From: Candidatus Zixiibacteriota bacterium
GTDB lineage: Bacteria; Zixibacteria; MSB-5A5; WJJR01
Assembly (NCBI GenBank): GCA_016235085.1
Contig: JACRMA010000078.1
Coordinates: 1-37,644 of the forward strand
Reading direction: 5' to 3'
DNA length: 37,644 nt
Shown here: positions 1 to 8,634 of the stretch, in pieces
Position numbering within the stretch: position 1 is the stretch's first letter
How the letters are laid out: every line of letters begins with the position of its first letter
Notes under the pieces: model-generated
What the model saw: only the letters and a program-made list of their open reading frames with translations
Told to the model about the DNA's origin: nothing
Database searches by the model: none
Made by a program: the position numbers and the translations under genes

Positions 1-13
1 AGGGGGAACGGAC

Positions 14-1711
14 ATGCTACACCGCGTGAAGACACTGATAGCAGGCCTGGGACTGGGAATTCTGGCTTTGGGCACCAGCGGCGGGTTGTTCGACGCCGAT
101 ACGATGCCACCGCACCCGGACCTGGCGCTGCGCTCGCTGCAAATGGCCGAAGCCGTCGACTACTACAATGATCTGCGTGCGTCATTTCCGCAGCGTGCCA
201 TCGACCAGCCGGGCGGCGGACGGGCCGCCGGAGCGAATCTGGCCGGCACATTCAACATGCTCGCGGTGTGCATTGATTTCTCGGATGATACTTCATCGAC
301 TGCGGCGACGGATTTTGACACGCTGATCTTTGCCCAGCAGCCGGGATCGGTCTGGGATTACTATCATCAGATCTCCTACGGAACCTTGTCGATGGAGACC
401 GTGGTTCTCCCGTCCGCGATCGGCTGGAAGCGGGCGCCTGGGACATACGCCAGTTACGTCGGCGGGAATTACGGCATGGGTTCCTACCCGAACAATTCCC
501 AGAAGATGGTGGAAGACATTGTCGATTCGCTCGATCCCTACGTCAATTTCGCGGACTATGACAATGACAGCGACGGATTCGTCGATGGGCTGGTGATCGT
601 CCACGCCGGCACGGGCGCGGAGTGGAGCGGCTCGACGTCCGACATGTGGTCGCACAAATGGGGCATCATGCCGAGGTTGCGGGATGGAGTGTATATCAGC
701 AGCTATTCGGTTCAGCCGGAATTCTGGTTCGCGCCCGGGGACATCACGATCGGCGTGTATGTTCATGAAATTGGCCATGTCCTCGGCCTGCCCGATCTTT
801 ACGACACCGACAACAGTTCGCGCGGTGTGGCGCGCTGGTCGGTGATGGGCAGCGGCTCGTGGAACGGCACGATGGGAAACACCCCGGCCGGGCCGGATGC
901 CTGGTGCCGGGTGCAGTTGGGTTTTGTGGTGCCGACGGTGATCACCAGTTCGGTTGTGGGTGCCACCGTGCCGCGGGTTGAGGACTCCGCGAAGATCTAT
1001 CGCGTGTGGCCGACGGCGCCTCCGGGCAGCGAGTACTTTCTGGTCGAAAACCGTCAGTTGACCGGATACGATACGTATCTGCCCGGCGCCGGAATCCTCA
1101 TCTGGCACATTGACGAGGCCCAGGCGAACGAGACCCACGAGTGGTATCCCGGACACACGGCCAGCGGGCACTATCTGGTTGCGCTGGAGCAGGCGGACGG
1201 GCTTTGGGAGATGGAGCAGAACATCAATAACGGGAACGCGGGGGATCCATTCCCCGGCACGACCGATAAACGGACCTTCTCCGATGCCTCTACCCCATCG
1301 TCGAAATCGTACGCCGGGACGGCGACCTACGTCACGGTGACGAACATCTCGAATTCGGCGGCGGTGATGACGTGCGATTTCCAGACGTCACTGGGCACCG
1401 ATGTTCTTGAAGGTAAAGACGGCGGGGCCGCGGTTCCGTCACTGTATCTGGTCAACAGTCCAAATCCGTTCAACCCAGCCACCGTGATCAACTATGGTTT
1501 GGAGCGTGGCGGACGGGTGGACATCAATTTGTTCGATATTCTGGGACGGCATGTGCGGACACTGGTTGGCGAGACGCAGCCGGCTGGTCCGCATGGAATA
1601 ACCTGGGATGGAACGGACCAATCGGGCGAGCCAGTGAGTTCCGGCGTCTATTTCGCGCGGTTGAGTTCGAGTGGTCAGTCCAATGTGCGCAAGATGGTCC
1701 TGGTCCGTTAG
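14..1711 (+). CDS. Secreted M6-family (immune inhibitor A-like) metalloprotease with C-terminal FlgD-like/T9SS-type sorting domain
   Basis: Zn-binding HEIGHVLGLPDLYD motif; C-terminus 'NSPNPFNPATVINYGL...GVYFARLSSSGQSNVRKMVLVR' typical of type A sorting tails; N-terminal hydrophobic signal. Confidence 0.88.
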   Translation: MLHRVKTLIAGLGLGILALGTSGGLFDADTMPPHPDLALRSLQMAEAVDYYNDLRASFPQRAIDQPGGGRAAGANLAGTFNMLAVCIDFSDDTSSTAATDFDTLIFAQQPGSVWDYYHQISYGTLSMETVVLPSAIGWKRAPGTYASYVGGNYGMGSYPNNSQKMVEDIVDSLDPYVNFADYDNDSDGFVDGLVIVHAGTGAEWSGSTSDMWSHKWGIMPRLRDGVYISSYSVQPEFWFAPGDITIGVYVHEIGHVLGLPDLYDTDNSSRGVARWSVMGSGSWNGTMGNTPAGPDAWCRVQLGFVVPTVITSSVVGATVPRVEDSAKIYRVWPTAPPGSEYFLVENRQLTGYDTYLPGAGILIWHIDEAQANETHEWYPGHTASGHYLVALEQADGLWEMEQNINNGNAGDPFPGTTDKRTFSDASTPSSKSYAGTATYVTVTNISNSAAVMTCDFQTSLGTDVLEGKDGGAAVPSLYLVNSPNPFNPATVINYGLERGGRVDINLFDILGRHVRTLVGETQPAGPHGITWDGTDQSGEPVSSGVYFARLSSSGQSNVRKMVLVR

Positions 1712-1761
1712 GGGTGAGTTTGCGGACAAGGAATTGGCGAGCAGGGAACAGGAGAGAGAAC

Positions 1762-2517
1762 ATGAAAAAAGCAATGATGGTGGCAGCGGCGATTGCAATC
1801 ACAGGTCTGATGGCCGGCGGATGCAGCAAGACGCCCCCTGTACAACCCGTTGGGGGCACTACGCTCGGCTTGAGGATCGTCGTCAACACCGTCCAGGACG
1901 ACGGCTCGATCACCAATACGAACAACATCAAGGACCACGTTCAAGGGATGTCCATCCTGCCGGAAAACGGGATTGATTCTGTGACCCTGAACTCGGGGCT
2001 GGTTATGGTCCGGTCGTTCAAGTTTGTCACTGCGGGCGGGACACCGGTCGATACGAACATCACGGCAGCGGATGAGATACGCGACATCGAGGATCCGGCG
2101 GTCCGGTTCCATGGTCCGTACGTGCTCCTGACCACCGGTGAGGCGCTGGACGTGGCGCCGACGTCGATTCCGGTCGGATTCTATCCAGAGCTGCGTTTTG
2201 TGATTCAAAAGGCGAGCGCGACGGACAATCTTGGCGGACACCAGGAGCTGATCGGGTCGTCCTTGATCATCAGTGGTGTCATTTGGCGCGGCGGGCAAGG
2301 GACGAGTTTCAACTACGCAACCGATTACACCTCAGAAATTGCGGTCGGCGGCGTATTCAATGTGGGAAGCAACGTGAACGGAACTTTGACGCTGACCTTC
2401 AATGCCGGGCGGTGGTTCCGCGCGGGGCGCAGTTGGGTCGATCCAACCAACCCGTCCAACAACCTGCAGATCACGCGGAACATCCGCAACAACGTGTCGG
2501 CGAAGTTGGTGGGCTGA
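1762..2517 (+). CDS. Putative lipoprotein, unknown function
   Basis: ORF 1714..2517; more likely start at ATG 1762 (MKKAMMVAAAIAITGLMAGGCSKT, lipobox GGC) preceded by ggagagag. Confidence 0.7.
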   Translation: MKKAMMVAAAIAITGLMAGGCSKTPPVQPVGGTTLGLRIVVNTVQDDGSITNTNNIKDHVQGMSILPENGIDSVTLNSGLVMVRSFKFVTAGGTPVDTNITAADEIRDIEDPAVRFHGPYVLLTTGEALDVAPTSIPVGFYPELRFVIQKASATDNLGGHQELIGSSLIISGVIWRGGQGTSFNYATDYTSEIAVGGVFNVGSNVNGTLTLTFNAGRWFRAGRSWVDPTNPSNNLQITRNIRNNVSAKLVG

Positions 2518-2625
2518 GTGGAACTTTGATGATATGACCTTGTTGAGTTGACGGGGGCGGGAGGTCGGGGGAACGTTTTGCCCCCCCCAAAGCAAGTACC
2601 CGGGCCGACCCCCCCAACCCTAAAC

Positions 2626-2663
2626 GGGGCATCCTGCAGACGCAGGATGCCCCGCGTGTTTTT
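2626..2663 (+). terminator. Strong hairpin followed by T5; candidate intrinsic terminator or palindromic repeat
   Basis: GGGGCATCCTGC-agac-GCAGGATGCCCC perfect 12-bp stem (2626-2637/2642-2653) then gcgtgTTTTT. Confidence 0.5.
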
Positions 2664-2711
2664 GTGGGGGCGGCGTCAGCGACTCCTTGGTTGTTGAGTA
2701 GAATGGTAAGG

Positions 2712-2767
2712 AGGAGATTGCTTCGTCGCTCCCTCCGCCTTTGGCGGAGACGCTCCCCGCAATGACT
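2712..2767. repeat. Dispersed palindromic repeat, 'GAGATTGCTTCGTCGCTCC...CGCAATGACT' family (copy 1)
   Basis: Near-identical to 24811-24864 (gagattgcttcgtcgctccctccgcc...ggagacgctcc.cgcaatgact); internal hairpin CTCCGCCtttGGCGGAG. Confidence 0.8.
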
Positions 2768-2855
2768 TGCAGTGTGGCCCGTCGCCGAGGGGCTGAAAGC
2801 CCCTTGTCCGCTTGGCTCGCAGGTCCTTCGAGTGTACGGGCTGACATAATTCTGA

Positions 2856-2903
2856 CATGGACAAGTAAATGGACAAGACCATGGACAGAGGCATGGACGG
2901 ATT
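2856..2903. repeat. Degenerate 12-bp tandem repeat (ATGGACARRNNN x4)
   Basis: atggacaagtaa|atggacaagacc|atggacagaggc|atggacggattg around 2856-2903. Confidence 0.55.
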
Positions 2904-3056
2904 GGGAATCGAGATTGACAATCTCGGAATGGCTGTGGGGCGTATGATGAGATTGGAGTTGCCCGGCGGGGCGCGGTGCGTTAGTGTTGGCGCGGCGGTC
3001 GCCGAGTGTGAGTTCTGCTTTCGCATACCGGACGCAAGTGGGAAGCCGCTGACGAT

Positions 3057-4097
3057 ATGGACCTGCGCGAGACGACAGTGACAATGCTCCCGAAGCCGGC
3101 AATCCGGCTGTTTTCGGGGCCGTATGTTGCCGGCGACTCGATGCAGGCGGCAATTGACAAGACCGGTGAGTTGGCCGGGCAACGGATCGCGGCGACGATC
3201 GACGTGCTCGGTGAAGATGCAGCGTCACTCGAAGACATTTCCCAGTATGTGCGGATTTACGAGAGCCTGATCGACCGGCTCAGCACCGATGCCGGGTTCG
3301 CCGGACTGCCGGATCGGCTGCGGCCATCGGTGAGTTTGAAACCGTCGTCGTTTATGATCGCCCCCAAGGATGGATCGGGATTAGTGCTCGAACCGGGGAA
3401 GATGGACTGGAAGAACTGTGGCGCGACAATTGACCGGATTGCGCAACTGGCGGCATCCAGGAAGGTCCGCCTCATGGTCGATATGGAGAACCACCAGTGG
3501 ACCGACGGAACACTGGCGCTTTACGCAGAGTTGTTCCGCAAATACGGAGCATGGATCGGCACGGTTTTGCAATCACGATTGTTCCGCACACCGGATGATA
3601 TCGAAAAACTTCCCGACGGATGCCGGGTGCGGCTGTGCATCGGGATTTATGACGAGCCTGAGAAATTCGCAATGCGGTCGTATCCGGAGATGAAGTCCGC
3701 GATGATTCCGATGGCGCGGCGGCTTCTGGAAAAGAACATCTACCTCGAATTCGCCACGCACGACATTCCGCTGATCAACCGTTTCTTAAGCGAGATTGTG
3801 GTGCAGGGGCACATCGACGCGGAGCGGTTTGAGACGCAGACATTGCTCGGTGTGCCGCGCCAGCGGCTGATCGAACAACTCGTGTCAGGCACATACTTCA
3901 CCAATGTACCCGGCGGAAACGGCACGACAGCATCGTTGCGCCGGGGGATCATCCACCGTATGTATGTCCCGTTCGCCGAAGACTGGGATAAGGCCATTGC
4001 CTACTGCCGCCGGCGGCTTAAGCACAGCCCGAATCTGTTCTGGACGGGTTTCGTTAACGCGCCGCGCGTGTTGTACCATTCGCTGTTCCACAAGTAA
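3057..4097 (+). CDS. Proline dehydrogenase (PRODH) family protein
   Basis: Single-domain ~346 aa; motifs VRLMVDMENH, GTVLQSRLFRT, VRLCIGIYDEPEKFA, LEFATHDIPLINRFLSE, EIVVQGHIDAERFETQTLLGVPR characteristic of the PRODH barrel. Confidence 0.85.
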   Translation: MDLRETTVTMLPKPAIRLFSGPYVAGDSMQAAIDKTGELAGQRIAATIDVLGEDAASLEDISQYVRIYESLIDRLSTDAGFAGLPDRLRPSVSLKPSSFMIAPKDGSGLVLEPGKMDWKNCGATIDRIAQLAASRKVRLMVDMENHQWTDGTLALYAELFRKYGAWIGTVLQSRLFRTPDDIEKLPDGCRVRLCIGIYDEPEKFAMRSYPEMKSAMIPMARRLLEKNIYLEFATHDIPLINRFLSEIVVQGHIDAERFETQTLLGVPRQRLIEQLVSGTYFTNVPGGNGTTASLRRGIIHRMYVPFAEDWDKAIAYCRRRLKHSPNLFWTGFVNAPRVLYHSLFHK

Positions 4098-4170
4098 GCG
4101 GCGTCGCCCGCACCCCCGGCCGAGTTGCACGCCAAACCGTGCACACAACTCTCCATTCTCGCGGCAGACT

Positions 4171-4254
4171 ACTCCCTCTCCCGGAGGGCGGGGTGAGGGT
4201 GATGCCGCGCGCGGAAACGCCCTCACCCCCGGCCCCGAAAACGGGAGAGGGGAG
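4171..4254. repeat. Nested palindromic repeat, 'CCCTCTCCC...GGGAGAGGG' family
   Basis: actccctctcccggagggcggggtgaggg ... ccctcacccccggccccgaaaacgggagaggggag; half copies at 8471-8514 and about 5440-5470. Confidence 0.75.
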
Positions 4255-4280
4255 AAATGCGGCGCCAGGTGGCACGCGTA

Positions 4281-4429
4281 GTGCCCCACCCGAAGGGTGG
4301 GAAGTAACGTATGACCTGCTGGGACTCGAATTCGCGGCGAGATCGAACCCAGGAATTCCTTCGATCGTCCCAGGACACTTAACATACGGTGCAGGACTTA
4401 CGAAGACTCCCACCCTTCGGGTGGGGCAC
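4281..4429. repeat. ~149-bp palindromic element with 22-bp perfect terminal inverted arms
   Basis: gtgccccacccgaagggtggga (4281-4302) vs tcccacccttcgggtggggcac (4408-4429), exact reverse complements; each arm carries a CCACCC-gaa-GGGTGG hairpin; related half unit at 9221-9243. Confidence 0.85.
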
Positions 4430-4484
4430 CAAGTGTCCAGCCCATGCCGCACGTGCTGGAAGTCCGTGCTCCCGGCGGTCTGAT

Positions 4485-4511
4485 GGTGGGCAGAGCCCAC
4501 CCTACTTTTTT
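4485..4511 (+). terminator. Hairpin + T-tract between convergent genes (possible terminator for the PRODH transcript)
   Basis: GGTGGGC-aga-GCCCACC (4485-4501) then ctacTTTTTTT; related hairpin ggtgggctgagcccatcctactt at ~5805-5827. Confidence 0.4.
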
Positions 4512-5425
4512 TCGGGCAGAAGAAACGAGAGTCCTATGGAGCCGCCCAGGAGCAGGATCACGATGCCGAGAGAGAGGGCGACGGGGATTTCCAGATACCA
4601 GGAGACGAGCATCTTGGCGCCAATGAAGAGGAGGACCGCGCCGAGGCCGTACTTGAGGAAGCGGAACTTGACCATGATCCCGGCCAAAAGGAAGAAGAGC
4701 GCGCGCAGTCCGAGAATGGCAAAGATATTCGAACTGGCTACAATGAAGGGATCGCGCGTGACGCCGTAGATCGCGGGGATCGAGTCGACCGCGAAGACCA
4801 AATCGGTGGTTTCGATCATGACCAGCACCGCCAAAAGCGGCGTGGCCGAAAGTCCCTCGGGGCGACGGACGAAGAATTTCGAACCGTGGTATTCCTTCGT
4901 GATCGGAATCGCGCGTCGCAACCAGCGCAGAATGGGGTTCTGCTCGGGATGGACGCCGATCTCGGATTGTAGGGCGACCTTGATTCCGGTAAACACGAGG
5001 AATGCCCCGAAAACGTAGATGATCCAGTGGAAGCGGGCGATCAACGCGGTGCCGGTGACAATAAAGATCCCGCGCAAAATGATGGCGCCGAGGATCCCGT
5101 AGAAGAGAACGCGGTGCTGATACCGTGGCTCCACCTGGAAATAGCGCAGCACGACCAGGAAGATGAAGACGTTGTCGAACGAGAGGGCGTACTCGACCAG
5201 ATACCCGGTGGCGAATTCGAGAGCGCTTTTCGTCCCCAGTTGGAAGTAGACATAGACATTGAAGGCCGCGGCCAGCGCCACCCAGAAACCGACCGACCAG
5301 AGCGCCTCGCGCACGCTGATCGCGTGCGGACGGCGATGGAACCAGTAGAGGTCCACCGCCAGCAGCAACAGGACGAGTGTCAGAAACCCGATCCAGAAAC
5401 CTGCTCCCTCGGCGCTGCCAAACAT
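4502..5425 (-). CDS. TerC/Alx family integral membrane protein
   Basis: TerC signatures: EYALSFDNVFIFLVVLRYF, LVMIETTDLVFAVDSIPAI, multiple TM helices. Confidence 0.93.
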   Translation of the reverse strand: MFGSAEGAGFWIGFLTLVLLLLAVDLYWFHRRPHAISVREALWSVGFWVALAAAFNVYVYFQLGTKSALEFATGYLVEYALSFDNVFIFLVVLRYFQVEPRYQHRVLFYGILGAIILRGIFIVTGTALIARFHWIIYVFGAFLVFTGIKVALQSEIGVHPEQNPILRWLRRAIPITKEYHGSKFFVRRPEGLSATPLLAVLVMIETTDLVFAVDSIPAIYGVTRDPFIVASSNIFAILGLRALFFLLAGIMVKFRFLKYGLGAVLLFIGAKMLVSWYLEIPVALSLGIVILLLGGSIGLSFLLPEKK

Positions 5426-5533
5426 AATCTCTCCCGTGGCTCTCCCCTGCCGTTCACCGGGGAGGGCGAATGGCTGAGGATAACCTTCGAACCGGCTTGA
5501 GACAATGAAAAGCGGATGGGGGGGTATTCACTT

Positions 5534-5679
5534 GCTGGCTCACCAGGAGCGATTTCACCGCAGGTGAAATCGCGGATGGTGGGGCGCGGCTGAGACGCGT
5601 CCGCCGACACTACTCCCCCGTGAAGAACCCCACCATCCGTCCTGGGCGCTGGCGCGGCCTGGACTCCTGGTGGGCCACC
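5534..5679. repeat. ~146-bp nested palindromic element, 'TGGCCCACCAGGAG' family copy 1
   Basis: Outer arms gctggctcaccaggag/ctcctggtgggccacc; inner arms cggatggtgggg (5573-5584)/ccccaccatccg (5628-5639); internal hairpin CGATTTCACC-gca-GGTGAAATCG (5550-5572). Confidence 0.88.
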
Positions 5680-5736
5680 AGTGGACGCACCGGCTGGAAG
5701 TCCGTGCGTGCGTCCGGGACGGCCTGCCGCGAAGAA

Positions 5737-5781
5737 TTCGATGCTTCGCATCGAACGCGGGCGAGGGCGCCCGCGCCACAC
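5737..5781. repeat. Half-unit of 'GCGGGCGAGGGCGCCCGCGCCACA' repeat family
   Basis: ttcgatgcttcgcatcgaacgcgggcgagggcgcccgcgccacac; the same 44-nt unit occurs at about 24455-24498 and 24600-24643. Confidence 0.85.
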
Positions 5782-5822
5782 TTTGGAAGCCCGTGCCACC
5801 ATCCGGGTGGGCTGAGCCCATC

Positions 5823-6296
5823 CTACTTGAGTAATTTTGCCAGACGGGTGGCGACGGATTCCAGGAAGCGGCGGTCGGTGTCGTGGAAGGCATCGGGTTC
5901 GTCGGAGTCGATGTCGATTTCGCCGAGGCACTCTGGTCCATTCATGATGGGGACGACGATTTCGGAACGGGTTTCGAGCGAGCAGGCGAGGAAACGCGGA
6001 TCGGCGTTTACATCGGGGACGATGATGGTTTGCTTCTGCGAGGCGGCGGCGCCGCAGATGCCGCGATTGAGTGGAATACGGGTGTGGGGCGATGGTTTGC
6101 CACGGAATGGACCCAGCACAAGCTCGTCACCCTCCATCAGGTAGATGCCCACCCAGGTGTAGTATTTCACACGGTCGAACAACAGCGCGACGATTTGATC
6201 CATGTGCGCGGTTGGGGTGGCGTTGGTGGAAACGATGTTGTCAATCTCGAGGAGAAGATTGGGAGCGACGGTTGGCGTGTTGTCATGGGCGAGCAT
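5823..6296 (-). CDS. GAF-domain protein, free methionine-(R)-sulfoxide reductase (fRMsr)-like
   Basis: LVLGPFRGKPSPHTRIPLNRGICGAAASQKQTIIVPDVNADPRFLACSLETRSEIVVPI resembles the fRMsr GAF core. Confidence 0.8.
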   Translation of the reverse strand: MLAHDNTPTVAPNLLLEIDNIVSTNATPTAHMDQIVALLFDRVKYYTWVGIYLMEGDELVLGPFRGKPSPHTRIPLNRGICGAAASQKQTIIVPDVNADPRFLACSLETRSEIVVPIMNGPECLGEIDIDSDEPDAFHDTDRRFLESVATRLAKLLK

Positions 6297-6389
6297 GGGA
6301 ACTCCGGGTGGCAGACGGTCTCGTGAAATCGGGGCGTATGCGATACGCCCCTACGGAAGGGTCTTTGGTCAGTGAAATCAAGAGTGAGA

Positions 6390-7388
6390 TCATCTCATTA
6401 CGGCGTCGCGAATGGCTTGAATGTTCTCGGGCGGGACGGTGACCGGAATCGCACAGCCGGGGCCGACGACCATTGGGATACCGCGATGGGTCTCGATCAG
6501 GCGACGCACCTTGTCACGCAGTATTTCCGGCGTGTCTTTCAGCAGGTCGGTTTCGTGCGCGATGCCGCCCATCACGGGACGGCGCAGGAATTCGAAGGCG
6601 TCGCCCAGGGTGGGGTTGCTTGGGTCTGATGTGTCCCAATTGGTGATCGCACCCTTGAAGTCAGCGTACTCCATCAGGAAGTTGTTACGGTCGCAAATGT
6701 GCAGAACATTGAATGCATCTGAGCCAGCCGCGTCCCAGATCGGACGGTCGATGGCGATTCCGAAACGCTGCAGTTCGTCGCGCGTCACCCGGTCGGCAGA
6801 GGCCCATTGGGTGGTGGCGAAGAAGATGCCATCGGCGCCGGCGTTGCGGAATTCCTGTACGAGGCGGACGAAGGTGGATTGAATGGCCAGGAGCGCGGAC
6901 ATGAGCGCATCCGGGGATTCGCGCAAATGCGAAAGCAGCACGGAGTCGGACGCCACCATGTCGCCGGCGATGGAGATCGGATTGAAGACGGTCATGACGA
7001 CCCGGAAAGGACGCGGCAGGGCTTTGCGGATCAGGACGATGGATCGCAACTGTGCGTCGAATTCGGGATGGCTGGCCGGCAATGGCAGGACATGCGCCCA
7101 GTCCGCAACATTCGTGATCGCGGGTTTGATGCGGACCGGTTTGGTGAGCGGATCGGGAGACAGGCGCATTTTGACGCCCCAGGGCTCGTAGTGGTATGAC
7201 GCCTTGGGGTTGATCTTCAGGAAGTCCCAATCATAGCGCTTCTGCCAGTCGACCATCGCCTCGGCGAATTGTACCGGATTGTTTTCGTCCGGGTAGACAT
7301 GCCGCCACATCGCGACCGGTGTACGGTCGGGTCTGGAGCCCTCGAGCAGGGCCTGAAGGCGTTCGGTGTGGTTGAGGCGCGCGGGCAT
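6390..7388 (-). CDS. Uroporphyrinogen decarboxylase (URO-D) family protein
   Basis: LNHTERLQALLEGSRPDRTPVAMWRHVYP ... WDFLKINPKASYHYEPWG ... MGGIAHETDLLKDTPEILRDKVRRLIETHRGIPMVVGPGCAIPVTVPPENIQAIRDAV; lacks the canonical HemE RQAGRY motif. Confidence 0.8.
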   Translation of the reverse strand: MPARLNHTERLQALLEGSRPDRTPVAMWRHVYPDENNPVQFAEAMVDWQKRYDWDFLKINPKASYHYEPWGVKMRLSPDPLTKPVRIKPAITNVADWAHVLPLPASHPEFDAQLRSIVLIRKALPRPFRVVMTVFNPISIAGDMVASDSVLLSHLRESPDALMSALLAIQSTFVRLVQEFRNAGADGIFFATTQWASADRVTRDELQRFGIAIDRPIWDAAGSDAFNVLHICDRNNFLMEYADFKGAITNWDTSDPSNPTLGDAFEFLRRPVMGGIAHETDLLKDTPEILRDKVRRLIETHRGIPMVVGPGCAIPVTVPPENIQAIRDAVMR

Positions 7389-7474
7389 GGGTGTCGCCGG
7401 CTCATAGAGCCATGGGAAGGATAGGAAGTATGGGAGTGATGTGCAAGACGGTGGAACGGGAGAGGGTCAGCATC

Positions 7475-8410
7475 CTAAAAGACACTGAATTTGAAGTACT
7501 TTTTCGGGTGTTCGCGAACGTCATCCAGGAGGATTCGGGTTTCGATGACCAGACGGCGCATCTCCGCGTACATGGTAGAGTCGGTGGTGAGTTTACCCAG
7601 GGTTCCCTGGTCGGAGTCGAGACGCGCCGCGAGTGAATTCACGCGGCGGGTCATCCCAGTGAGTTCGACATAAAGCGTCGAATCCCAGACGAGATGCGAG
7701 AGCGTGCCGCCACCATGGAGGACGCCATTGGTCAGCGAATCGAACGATGCCTGGGCGGCATCGATCGAATGGATCAAACGTTTCTGGGCATCATTGAGAC
7801 CGATCATCAGTTGGCGCGAGGAGGACACGAGTGAATCGAGTTCATCGGAGGACTTCCCGGGTGAGGTAATGCGTCCGAGGAAACCTTCCCCCCGATCCAC
7901 GCGGGCGAGGATGCTGTTGAGGCGGGCCGTGGTTTCGGTGAAGTTCTTCATCAATTCGGGGGCGCCGGCAAAGGTCGAAGTCATATCGGCGGCGAGGCCT
8001 GACTGCAGCACATCGCCGGGCTCTGCCTGCACGTCGCCGGGCTGCCGGGTGGTGACCGTGATGTACTTATCACCCATCAGGCCCATCGTGGCCACGGACG
8101 CTTTGCACTGCTTGCCGACCATCGACCAGACGTGCTTTTTGATCGCGAGCGTGACCTGAATCTTGCCTTTCCCGTCCTGCTCGACAAAGGCGATGTGGGC
8201 GACGTGGCCGACCTCGATGCCGCCCAGCCACACTGGGGAGCCATTGGCGAGTCCGCCGACATCATCGAAGAAGGAGACGACCTCAAAGTTCTTTCGGAAG
8301 AACGTCATCCCGGACCCGGTGAAGGCCGCCCACATCATGACGGAGAAGCCAAAAATGATCACGAGTCCGACACGGACCTCGCCCCAGGCGACGCGGCCGC
8401 TGCGCTTCAT
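7475..8410 (-). CDS. mlaD: MlaD/MCE family protein of an ABC lipid transporter
   Basis: N-terminal TM then VVSFFDDVGGLANGSPVWLGGIEVGHVAHI (MCE motif); near mlaF- and mlaE-like genes. Confidence 0.85.
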   Translation of the reverse strand: MKRSGRVAWGEVRVGLVIIFGFSVMMWAAFTGSGMTFFRKNFEVVSFFDDVGGLANGSPVWLGGIEVGHVAHIAFVEQDGKGKIQVTLAIKKHVWSMVGKQCKASVATMGLMGDKYITVTTRQPGDVQAEPGDVLQSGLAADMTSTFAGAPELMKNFTETTARLNSILARVDRGEGFLGRITSPGKSSDELDSLVSSSRQLMIGLNDAQKRLIHSIDAAQASFDSLTNGVLHGGGTLSHLVWDSTLYVELTGMTRRVNSLAARLDSDQGTLGKLTTDSTMYAEMRRLVIETRILLDDVREHPKKYFKFSVF

Positions 8411-8551
8411 CGGGGAGGGCCCTCAAGAGCGATTACGCCGCGAAGTGCGATACACTTTCGAGTACCGGCGCCGCCCTCACCCCAGCCCTCTCCCGCTCGC
8501 GGGAGAGGGGGCAGAGTGTCGTGAATTGCGTGCGCGCTCGGCGTACAATCG

Positions 8552-8591
8552 GACAGCAGATCCTTCGTCGCTTCGCTCCTCAGGATGACAA
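8552..8591. repeat. 40-bp dispersed repeat (GACAGCAGATCCTTCGTCGCTTCGCTCCTCAGGATGACAA), copy 1
   Basis: Identical to 21481-21520. Confidence 0.9.
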
Positions 8592-8634
8592 CTTGTGGTT
8601 CGTTCGTTGTGATCGTGCTCATCATGGTTCTCTG

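Noticed and set aside
2869-3081. 70-aa ORF MDKTMDRGMDGLG... as a small protein
   Set aside because: Its start is the 12-bp tandem repeat and no homology or clear RBS is evident; likely non-coding leader of PRODH.
3057-4097. Frameshift or pseudogene status for PRODH because the canonical RLCKGAYxE motif is absent
   Set aside because: The ORF is intact and the equivalent VRLCIGIYDEP segment aligns in place; divergence rather than decay.
4054-4500. ORFs such as VGSAHHQTAGS..., HPEERSDEGSAVR..., TRARAPAPH..., GQDAHAT... as genes
   Set aside because: They are translations of the palindromic repeats at 4.1-4.5, 5.4-5.8, 8.4-9.2, 22.6 and 24.3-24.8 kb, not proteins.
5426-5533. Mn2+-sensing (yybP-ykoY) riboswitch upstream of terC
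   Set aside because: I looked for the conserved loop sequences upstream of the TerC start and saw only repeat-like CTCTCCC/GGGGAGGG sequence.
6390-7388. hemE (heme biosynthesis uroporphyrinogen decarboxylase)
   Set aside because: URO-D fold motifs are present but the canonical N-terminal RQAGRY signature is missing; kept as URO-D family only.
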